A DNA stretch of 57,218 bases from Gonium pectorale (Eukaryota > Chlorophyta > Chlorophyceae > Chlamydomonadales > Volvocaceae), in assembly GCA_001584585.1 (NCBI GenBank), contig LSYV01000020.1, forward strand, positions 1,333,342 through 1,390,559, written 5' to 3'. Below, one piece after another: positions 37,440-47,492 of the stretch (its first letter is position 1; every line of letters begins with the position of its first letter). The position numbers and the translations under genes are program-made. A model generated the notes under the pieces. The model did not search any database. It was given only the letters and a program-made list of their open reading frames with translations, and had not been told where the DNA came from.

Positions 37440-39140
37440 ACCAGCAAACGAGCCCTTGGCGGACATCACTTGGCGGACATCTCCTCAGCCGCTCGTTACT
37501 GTCGGCAGATGACCTCAGCCAGTCTGGGCCTTCTTTGCTTAAGCAGCAGCGACGGCGCCCCCGCGGGCCGCAGCCCACCAGCCCTTCTAACCCGCGGTGA
37601 CGCAAGTGACGTGGTGGGCACACAGCCCGGCCGGCCCGCGGGTTGGCCTCCTGGGTGCCCACCCCGGTGGCACACCGGCGGTGACTATGTCGGCCCTGCT
37701 GTGACAATTTCTCGTCAGGCCTGCCGGCGTCGCGACCTGGAGTAGGCGTCTCAGAAGCCCTTTTACATGTCTGTGAGAGGCCAGGGCCGCTACTTTGCGG
37801 ACGCTCCCAAAACGACCCGCCAGGACCCGCCAGGGCGGCGTAGAAAGAATGCACATCCTCAGCAACTCGTTACGCGTCGTCCGAAGACCTCACGATGCGT
37901 CGGTCTCCCGTAGCCAAGTATGCAGCAAACACTCTGCAGCAACCACCGTACCCGACCCCACTGACACACCTGCTGCCGGGGCCCTGAAGCCCGGCCTGCC
38001 GATGAACGGCACACACGCCAAGTCCGTCACCCTGAACCCGATCTTTTACCCATGCAAGGCCCAACACCGCCGCATGCATCCCAAAACACAGGTCTTTCGA
38101 CGCAGCCATCAAGATGGTGGCGCAGCAACGGCGCGCCACGCGGCTACACGCCGCCGCACCTCTCGCAGCTAAACAAGTCACCCACGCAGCGCGCGCGAAA
38201 ATCCTGCGGCCTAACACGCGGCTACGTGTGAGGGTCGGTCGACACGATGCAACGTGGCAACGAAACGTGAAATGAGGTTGATGTCGTTGTAATTCCGTCC
38301 TACGGTTAGCAGCCTACTGGGAGGGCTGTCGTACACCGTAACAAATGGAAAGATCTGTCCACCAAAATACTTCCAGCGCAGGCCTGGCTGAAGCTATGGA
38401 AAACGGCCCTGAGGCCAACTAAAGGGTGTTGAAGGAGGTTGAGATGAGCGTTCACACGACCCGACACGTTACCGCGGCACCGTGGCTGGCCGTGACTGCA
38501 CGGCCACCGTACGGTACGGCAATGAATCCAAACCCCAATACAACCGTAAGCACGTAAAGCACGAGCGTGCTAATCAATGGCGTCCTCCTGCCGGCGAACG
38601 CAGTCCGTGAGACGGGCCCGTGACCATCTGCTTGTCCGGTGCCCGCTTCTTCGCCTCTGTGGTGCTGTCGATGCTGGTCTTGTAAACAGGATGCTGTTCA
38701 GCGGTTTGCCAACCCGTCACCGACGAAATGTACGGAAGTTGTACGATGATGTATCAAGCTCCCTCTCACGCAGCGCAGACCCCACGGCGTTTCGCAAGCG
38801 CAGGACACACAGCACCCCACCGCACGGCTGCGGCCACCTGCGGCCACGAGCCCGGCGGCGAGGCAGCCCGTGGCGAAGCTCCCAGCTCGCGGTGTGGCGT
38901 ACGACACCGCATCGTGTCGGGTGGCCATGGAATGACTCAGTGGAGTGCGGTCACACGGTTGTTAGCACCGGCGGCCGCAAGCCACGGCCAGCTGCCGTGC
39001 CTTCAATCAGGTCTGCCACCTGTGCTCCCCGCACCTGGCCAACGGGGATGCTGGCCCAGGACGCCCTCGCTGCACGCCGGCGCCTCGCCACACGGCAGGG
39101 GAGCGGTGCGCGGTTTTACCGCGTCGTGTCCCAGCGGTCC
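37440..39140. other. 3' flank of the triplicated-domain glycoprotein, nothing supported
   Basis: Several frames of 90-270 codons are open on the plus strand, but those past 39000 are antisense to real exons and the others lack splice context or motifs. I see no RNA gene. Confidence 0.45.
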
Positions 39141-42100
39141 CTAGGCGGTGAGCAGAACCGATGTTGGGTACGAGGCCAGGGTGGACAGCGGCTTGCGGTT
39201 GTCTCCGCGGCCGCCCGACGCGAAGTTGTACCCGATCAGGCGAACCACGCTGCCGGCGGCGCCGCCTGCAGGAGGAGAGGAGGTGCGGGCGGGCTGCGCT
39301 CAGCCCCATTGTCGCAATGCATTGTTCCGTTGCCGGTGATGTGGGGCACAGAGTTGAAAGGGCGCTTGCGTGCACGTCTGTTGCGTCATACGTGATGTAC
39401 GGAAACTCGCCCCTAGATGGTGCAGTGCCCCGTCCGGTATGCGAGCCCAACATTACTCCCGTCCCAGGGCCAGCCCTAACCTCCGTCTCCCTCGGCACCC
39501 AACCATCTAGACACCCGAGCAACCAAGCGGCAGCAGCTTCTTGGCCGCTCCACGAGCCCCCACGCCTTCGTTTCCTGCCAGCCCCCCCCGCTGCTATCCC
39601 GCCCACCTATCACGGGCAGCTCCAGAACCACGCCCTCGCCGTTGCTGTCGGCCGGTGAAAAGACGACCCGGCCGGCGCTGCACCTGTGGTCGGGGCCAGG
39701 CGGGGCAGGGGCAGAGCGGGCCCGCGGGCGCATGATGCCGCCTAGCTGGGTGATGAACAGCTGGGAGCTGGGAGCCGCGTGCAGGAGCAAGCAGGAAGAG
39801 GCCGCAGGCCGCTACTCTCACAGCAGCGCCGTCTGGCAGTCACGAAGGGAGCTGCAACCCCGTATTTTCGGGTCCACCGGTCCCAAGGCGGTGCACCCTC
39901 TGCTACACACGCGGTACAAGTACACCGTGCCGCACGGACCTGGCGGACCGCGTGTCCGCCTGCGCTCGCCAGCCCGTAGACTTGATGTCCGCCGCGATGG
40001 CCGCCACCCGGTTGACACGTCGGCCGTTTGCCACCGGTCCCTACGGTTAGCGGTTGGCGGTTGTGGACGGTTGATGGTTTGGGAGGGGGCTATACAAGAG
40101 TTTGGAACAGTAGAAAACATGTTGGGGCATGGGGCTGGCACGTTAAGGGTTGCCGAGCCACAGGGCGTGGCCACGGCCCCGCTACAGCTGCTGGAGGCGC
40201 CCACCCTTACATGTACCAGCAACCACACGTAAAGCTCGGTCCCGGTGAGCGCACACCTTGCCTCCGCTTCGCCCCCTCCCTCCCGCCTGCCCATTACCCT
40301 CCTTCACTTCCCATAACGGCCCTTTCCCTTCTCTGTCCCGCGGGTCAGTGGCCCAGTAGCGCCTCCCGCCCGCTACCCCACCCAGCCAGCCAGCCCACCC
40401 GCCCTCCAACGCACCGTCGCGCACAGCAGGTTCCTGACGCCCGTGATGTTGGCCAGCACAGCCGTGCGGTTGGCGTCGGGCGTTCCCGACGTCACCACCA
40501 CGCTAAGCGCCGTCCGGCCCGCCCGCACCAGCTCCGCCAGTGCGGTCAGGTTACCCGGCGCCATCCGGAGCAGCGTGGTGTCGAAGCCAATGTGCACCGG
40601 CGCACCCGGCACCGGGGTGGCTGAGGACGCCACGTCCACCCCCAGGCCCTGGATTCCGTCCTGTGAGGGGGACAGAGAGAGAGAGGCGAGGAGGGGGAAC
40701 GAGGGTGCAGCGGGGAGCCCAACGGGGCCGGTAGTCAGTGGCAGTCGGCGGAGCTTGCAGGGTGGGTGGTAATACGGAACGGGAAACGGGTCGCGTCGTG
40801 GACACCGAAGCGCAGGGTGGGTGGGTGGGAGGGAGGGAGCCCCAGGACCGCAGAAGCTGCAGCGCCACAGACGGCGGTGACGAGTGCTACAGTGTTGTGC
40901 CGGCGGTGCCGAGAGGCGGACCCCTGCCCGAACGCACCGTGAGCTTGATGATGTTGGCCTGGTCGGGTGAGTCGGCGTCGTCCTGCAGGATCACCGCAGC
41001 CGAGTCGCGCAGCTCCAGCGGCGGCGGCGAGGGCGGCGGCGGCCCGGGGGGAGCAGGCGGGGAGGGCGGCGGGGGCGGCGAGCGCCGCGGCGACGGCGGG
41101 CTCAGGGAGCTGCGGGGAGCGCGGCGGAAGCACGGGCAGAGCGGGTCGGGGGCAGATTCACATGGGTCGGCAGCTTATTGCTGCAGCTACTGCCGTGTGC
41201 GACTCAACTGTGCCCAGTGAAAGTACCTCATTAAGTGCCCCATGGATGAAACATTAATATGGGCCTCACTGTTTGCCTCGTGCAGGCACTGAACTCAGAC
41301 TGGTGCTGGCTGCCGGCCTATAAAAGAAGCACCGTACGACCGTTCATTACAGACCCATTCACATACTAGCGGCCCCCTTCCACGCGGCTCACGCTGGGGG
41401 CGGCAGCGGGTTCGGGGGCCTTGGCGGCGCCGGCGGCGGGAGCATGGTCTTGCCATACACCGCCGCCACGGCGGCGGCCGCCTGCAGCCGCTGCGACGAC
41501 GCCACGTTGCCGGAGCTTTGCATCGCCGCTGTCGCGCCGCCGCTCGTGAAATCGTAGCCAACCTGCGCAGTTGGCGGTTGGAGGTTGGCCGTTGGGTGCT
41601 TGCTGTCAGCAGCGGCGGGCACTGCGCAGAGGCGGCGCCCTTGTGAGCACAGGCACTGACGCTACGGCCCCCCAGCTCAGTGCATACCGACGTACCTGCG
41701 AGCCGCACATCGAGTGCCCCCTGTGAAGGTCCCCACAGGCAAGAACAGCCCGAAGCACGCAACTCGGACCCCCACCTCAAGGCCACCCCCAGAGGGGCCC
41801 AGCCAGGACCCCGCCCGCCCACCCAGCCGGCCTGCGGCCGATCCCCTGCGCCCACCCACCGCCCACCCACCAGCCGCACGATGCCCAGGCCCAGCGGGAC
41901 CTCCCACACAACGCCCTCCGTGTCGCTGTCCGCGACGGCCAGCACCCGCCGGCCCACGCCGCACGCCAGGCCCAGTGTAACCTGCACGGGCTGTGGGACA
42001 GGACAGGACAGGACAGGACAGGAGGACAGCGGTAAGAGGGATGTGAGGGGTTTCATTCTTGTACTTGAGGGATAGAGGGGGTTGAGACGACTAGGAGGAA

Positions 42101-45100
42101 CCCTGGTGTGCAGCGCTGGTACGGGGGCAGCAAGATAGCGACAGGCTGGAGTAGGTCGGGCAGTGAAGATGGGAAACGGCGGATGAGACAATTTCAAGGC
42201 GTTCTCACTATAGAGGCCTGAGGCGAGGGAAAACGGGGGTGCGACTCGTGCGCCGTCGCTTGGGCGCATGTCACCCGTTTTGTACGCAAGAGGGCGGGAC
42301 GAGCCCCCACCCCCCAGGCCAGCCAGCCACGCGAACCCCCGGTCAGTCCCTGCCCCTCACCGTCATGGCGGGCGCGAAGGTGGGCAGCCCCAGCACTCCG
42401 CCGTAGGTCGCGTTCTCCACCGCCACGACCGACGCCTTGTTCAGAGTGCGCTGCATTGAAGGGGGAGGGGGGTCCAGTTCATGGGCATGGTTAGAGCGGG
42501 CTGGTACCCGGCAGGTCCCCCCGTGCCCACTCCGCTCCGGGGGGTTAAGAGGAACGGGCTGCGCCCTCAGTGCTCCACGTCGATCTCGGGGGGTAGGGAG
42601 CCGCGCGGACTCCGTCCCGAGGCCCTCGGCGCATGTCCTTCCCCGTTCTGCTGCTGGTAGAGGCGAAAGCGTCACTCGGTTTGAGAGGGCGGGGGTGGAC
42701 GTGTGGCACATGCGGGGGTTAAGGAGGTTAGAGGGGCAGAGGGCTAAGCCCAGTCTTTCCCTGAGCAGGGCCCGCCGGGGCAGAGGGTTGGGCCCGCCGG
42801 GGCGGGGGAGCTGGCGGGCTGGGCGAGCCGGGCCGGGCCGAACCAGACCAAGCTGGTGGGCGGGTCCGGGTGTCGTACAGGCGCACGACGGAGCGAGCTC
42901 ACGGGGGGGGGGCGCGGGGGGGAGCACACGAGCGCTGCGGGCCGCGGTGGCGCTCGGGTCGGCAGGGGAGCTCGCCGGGGCGCACCAGCCCGAGCCGTGC
43001 CTTGGTCGCACCCTGCCATGCCTTTCCCCCGCGCGCCCCGCACCCACACCTTGCCCAATCCCCTCACCCCCTTCCTCCCCCCCGTCCCCGTATACGATGC
43101 GGTGTCCGCGACGCTACCCGTTTCCCCTCTCCACTACCCGCAGCCCGCACCTTGGTACAGCGCAGCGTCCTGCGCGCGCCGGTGAGCTCCGTCATCATGT
43201 CAGAGAGGTCGGGGGCGGAGGCGTCCCCTGTAATCACCAGCGCCAGCAGCGTCTTGCCGCGAATCACCAGCGAACGCAGGCGCTGCGGGCGGGCGGCGCG
43301 GGGGATGGGGGAGCGGCCGGGGGCTGAGAGGTGAGGACGACAGCAAACTCGCCGAACAGCCCGCCGCGGGCCTGTGCTTTCCCGGGGGCGGGGGGCTACG
43401 TGCGCCCGAGCCGCCGCCTCACCTCCTTCTCCTCGCTCGTCAGCGCCACGTATGTGTTGTCGTACACCGTGTGCACGGCGGCGAAGCCGGGCGTGGTGCG
43501 GCTGGCCACGGCGGTGGGTCCTAGCAGCAGCAGCGTCGAGATGAGCAGCTGCGTCTTGCGGAACGCGTCGGGCGGCTGCGGCGCGTCGGAGGCGTCCGTC
43601 AGGAGCACCAGCTGCGCGTCCGGGGCTGCGGGCGGCAGGGGGTGCGGTGGGTTAGAGAGCGTCCTCAGTAGAGAGGCCTGCGGCCTGGAGTGTAGTGAGT
43701 GGTTGGGTTGTGTGGCCGTGTGGGAGTTGTAGGGCGGGTATGGTGACGAGGAGGGGGAGGCGAGATCGAAAGGGTGATGGATGGCGGACGAGAGGGGAGA
43801 GCAACGGCTTCAGGGCAGGTCAGCAACGGCCGGTGCGGGGGACGTGGACCGTAGAGCCGCGCTGCGTGGTATACGAATGCATACAGCCGTGTGGGTCGGC
43901 CAGGCGGACAGAACATCAACACATGACGCAACTCGGTGTCCTTCACGCAGGCACTTACGAGGGTCAGGTGGGGCGTTGGGCGGTGATGGCGGCGCGCGGG
44001 GCGGATACAGCGGCGGCGGCGGGCCGGGTGGGCTTGGGGGATGGGGCGGGCTGGGCGGTGGCGGTGGCGGGGGGCTGGGCGGCGGGGGCCTGGGTGGCGG
44101 GGGGCTGGGTGAGGGCGGGCTGGGTGATGGCGGGGCGGGCGGTGACGGCGGCGGCGGGCTGGGAGCCGGCGGGCTAGGGGGTTGTTGGGGAGGATATGGA
44201 GGCGCCGAAGGCGACGGCGGCAATGGCGGCGGCGGCGATGGAGGCGGTGGAGGCGGCGGCGGTGATGGAGGCGGCGAAGGATCCGGAGAGGGAGGCGAGG
44301 GAGGCGGGGGTGGCGACGGCGGCGGCGAGGGGCCGGGAGGCGACGGCGGCGCAGGCAGCAGCAGCGTCTGCCAGTCGTTCACGCGGCTCGGGGCTGGTGG
44401 GGGGGAGAGGACAGGACAGGAGGTCAAGGGCATGGGTGCGGGTCTGGCATGTACCTTCTGCCGCACAGTGACATGCTCATAACGTTCCTTCCCTATCGAA
44501 CGTGCATAATGCGAACGCGCAGGCGTGGACCTTGTCGTCCGCTTTCCGCTCCACCCTTCCTCTCTCTGCCACCACCGAAGACCGGGTGAAAACGAACGTA
44601 GGTATCGGCCCGCTCGACCAGGCTCTCGGTTACGAATGTACAATATTGTGTCGTACGGCCTCCCTGGCGCCCCGACCATGCTCCAGCAACTTCACCCGGA
44701 CCCCCTGCCCGTCACGGCGGCGCCCCTCACCTCCCCAGTCGAACCCAAGCAGCTTCACCCAGCCGCCACCGGGCGTGTAGAACATGTAGACGGGGGCGCG
44801 GCCGTCGCTGGTCTGATACAGCTTGGCGCCTACGGGGCGGCCGTGGGACGGGGGGCTTCAGCGCTTTGGGGCCAGCGGAGAAGTTTGGACCAGGCGCGGC
44901 TGCGGGGTGCGGGGTGCGGGGTGGCCCCGAGGAAGGACAGGCGCAGCAGCCGAGCCGCGGTGGCCCTTGTGCTGCCGTACGTACAGCGGCTCAACGGCTT
45001 GCAGCACAGACCCAAAGGACCTCGCGGCCGAATGCCCTGCCCCATCGCACCCCCTCGCCCTTACCCCGCCACTCCTGTGTCCCGTCACGCCCTCTCCACT

Positions 45101-47262
45101 CACACTCACACACACACACGCCACTGGCACGGCTAGCCCCAATGGCTTCCCGGCCCCTCGGGTGGCCAGGCCGCCCGTGCACCCCGCCACCCCTCGCCCC
45201 CCCTCCCCCCGACGCCACCCACCCCGCCCCACCCCCCGCTACTCTCCCAGGCACCTATCTCGCACTCGAAGCTGGTGATGGAGACGGAGTTGGTCCCGGA
45301 GAACAGCGACACAGGGGTGCCCGGGAAGCTGTACACCGCGACGGCGGCGCTGCGCATGGGGATCTGCACGGCAGAGGGGAACGGAGGGGGGGGCTTGTGG
45401 AGGGGCAAGGGGGCAAGGGTGGCAGGGGACAGAGGGGCGCAGGGCGCTCGGCCCTGCGCCTCTCAGGAGCTCCGGGACGCAAGGACCCTCCGCCGTGGCC
45501 ACCTTACATAGCTCCGTTTCGCTACCCGCCTCGCCCTGGGCGCGCCCCTCCCCACCTCCCCAGTCTTTCCGATGCCAGTCTACGTCCCAAGCCCCATGGT
45601 GGCCCAGCGGCCCAGCCCCCACCCTCATCCACCCCCCACGCCCCCACCCAGGGTGTATCAGAAGGGACTTTTACAGGGGGCAAGCAATATAGGCATTGTC
45701 GCTCTGCGCAGGGTCGCAGCTCCCGCCCGCGGCGGCAATGCACCTCCCACGCCGGCCCCGCACACTCAGCCCCCGCAGGTAAGCCAATGCCCCGCTCACA
45801 AGGGGGAAGAGGGGTGGAGCGCTCCTGCCCCTGGCCCCATAATCCTCCACCTGCGTCTCAGCGTCCACGCGCAGTGCTGCTCCCAGCATGCCCTTCCCCA
45901 CAACCCACAGCCCACAACCCACAAGACCGCGGGGTTATGCCCAGCATCTTGCAGCCCTGCCCCACACGGCTGGGTGCAACCTCCCCCTTAACCCCGAGCC
46001 CCGGCCCCCAAGCTCCGAGCTCCGACACACCCAGTCGCAGTTGGGCCAGCGCCCCAGGAAGGGCGCCAGCAGGGCGTTGTAGTCCGGCTCTGCGTAGGCG
46101 GCCGCCACCACCACCAGCATGCTGCCCGTGCGGTTCACAAGCTCGGCCAGCGTGGCAACAGTCTCCTGGCGAGGAGGAGACACGCAGGGAGGCGGATCGG
46201 GAGCAAATGGGCCTTTGCATATGGGGGCGCGGTAACTCGAGGAAAGCGGCGACGGGCCCTGCCCCCGGAGAGAGGCGGGGGTGGGAGGGGCGGCGGGTGC
46301 AAGGTCGGCGGGGGTCGCGGTGGCTCGAATGATAAGAGAGCAATGCTTCCTCGCGGGTGTGAGGGAAGGATTGGAGGCGCGGGGGCTCGTCTGCGGACAC
46401 ACGCTTCTGCACCGCGCCGGGGCCGTCACGGCCCATGGGCCATCTGCAACACCGCCCAATAGGCCCCCGCCTGGGGCGCCGTAGTCCCGTGCGTGGACCG
46501 CGGCCCTCACCTCGGGGACCAGCTGCAACGTGCTGGCCATCAGGATGTGGGTGCGCGCCGAGAGGGACACCGGCGGAGGCCGCCCCGGAACCACACTGGC
46601 CTGGAACGACGCCCCGACCCTCTGCCGTACAGCAGCGCATAAGGTCGTTGTAAGGACGTGGGACGGGGAGGTGGGCGAGAAGCAGCGCGGTGAGCAGTTG
46701 CGGAAGAGGGCCACGGGTAGTGGGATGGTCAGGAAAGAACGGTGGCTTGACGGCCATACGCATTTACGGCGCCAGGGTGGATGCAGGTGATCCGGTCATG
46801 CGGTTCAGATGCCCTTTGGCCTCATGCCCCATGCCGCGTGCCCCACCAATACGCTGTTGGAGAGCGCTGCCTTGCGCGCGAGGTCCTCCGCGTCAGGGCG
46901 CATGTCACTGTGGAAGATGGCGCAGGATTTGGGGACGTTTAGGGCGAGGCTGGGGGGAGGCTGAGGCTCAGTTGCACTTGGGAGTTGCACTTGTAGACAT
47001 GGGATTTGGGTTGCGACACGCTTGAAGGGGTACCACTTCCTGTGGGCAGTGCGGCATTGCCCGAACGCATACGCCCGCCGAAGGTGGTCCCAACCCGCCC
47101 CACGCACCTGTAGAAGACGATTGGAGAGAAAGCGGACGCCTGGGCCACGGCCTGCCGCGCCAGCAGCAGCAACATGCTTGCCCCAATGAGCAAGGCCGAG
47201 TGGCATTTGGAGAAGGCTCCTGCGCCACGGGGCGCCTCCGGACTTGATGAGGGGCAACCCAT
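39141..47262 (-). CDS. secreted hydroxyproline-rich glycoprotein with a domain present three times
   Basis: Resolved exons: 47108-47262, 46847-46907, 46511-46621, 46031-46165, 45255-45363, 44731-44829, 43959-44393, 43423-43625, 43151-43282, 42361-42450, 41871-41990, 41393-41562, 40938-41109, 40415-40660, 39607-39760, 39141-39265. Together they keep phase and give 838 residues. The N-terminus has a signal peptide (ALLIGASMLLLLA, then AVAQA). Three homologous units follow, about residues 48-235, 369-590 and 628-838. Matching segments are LAELVNRTGSMLVVVAA / LRSLVIRGKTLLALVIT / LAELVRAGRTALSVVVT, and GWVKLLGFDWG / GIVRLVGYDFTSGG / SVVRLIGYNFASGG. SPP/PPPP linkers separate them (44393-43959; 41450-41000). 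Sequons NRT, NAT, NLT and NIT suggest N-glycosylation. An exon may be missing in unit 1 (45370-46030) and unit 3 (39761-40414). An extracellular matrix or wall role is inferred. Confidence 0.78.
41996..42020 (+). repeat. GGACA pentanucleotide microsatellite
   Basis: Five uninterrupted GGACA units within an intron of the triplicated-domain glycoprotein gene, a few bases from the acceptor of the exon starting at 41990. Confidence 0.85.
43959..44393 (-). repeat. SPP/PPPP hydroxyproline-type linker exon
   Basis: One exon encodes a polyproline rod of roughly 130 residues with SPPPP and SPP repeats between domain units 1 and 2. In volvocine cell-wall and matrix glycoproteins such rods are hydroxylated and O-glycosylated. 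The antisense strand gives a Gly-rich open frame that is a shadow. Confidence 0.88.
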
Positions 47263-47492
47263 GCCTACGAACGGCGGGGAACCACACGCAAGGTGGCAAT
47301 GTCAGGTAGATTTGCATATGGTAGCTTAACAGTAGATTTCGGACGGTTTTCTGCCTGCAGTCGAGCTCTAAATGACAATTCACTGTGTTTTGCTTGCAGC
47401 AAATGTCCGTTGCCAGCATCCTGAGCTGCACGCAGCGATTATGTACATACTCGCCTTTTCAATGAGCCTGTCCTCCTTTGGTGTGTTCCCAG
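47263..47492. promoter_or_regulatory. short divergent intergenic region
   Basis: Only about 230 bases separate the glycoprotein start codon from the first exon I can place in the plus-strand gene. Both promoters, and the missing first exon of the plus gene, must lie here or overlap. An ATG followed at once by a GTAGCT donor at 47318 is phase-compatible but weak. Confidence 0.3.

Noticed and set aside
43781..44482. Glycine-rich plus-strand frame of 233 codons
   Set aside because: It is the antisense shadow of the SPP/PPPP linker exon; poly-Pro codons read as poly-Gly on the other strand.
45640..45800. Possible missing exon of glycoprotein unit 1 (SDNAYIACPL)
   Set aside because: It runs into TAA in the required phase and no donor restores frame, so it was not added to the model.
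44866..46332. 488-codon plus-strand open frame
   Set aside because: It is antisense to well-supported exons of the triplicated-domain glycoprotein and is mostly Pro/Arg low-complexity sequence kept open by GC bias.
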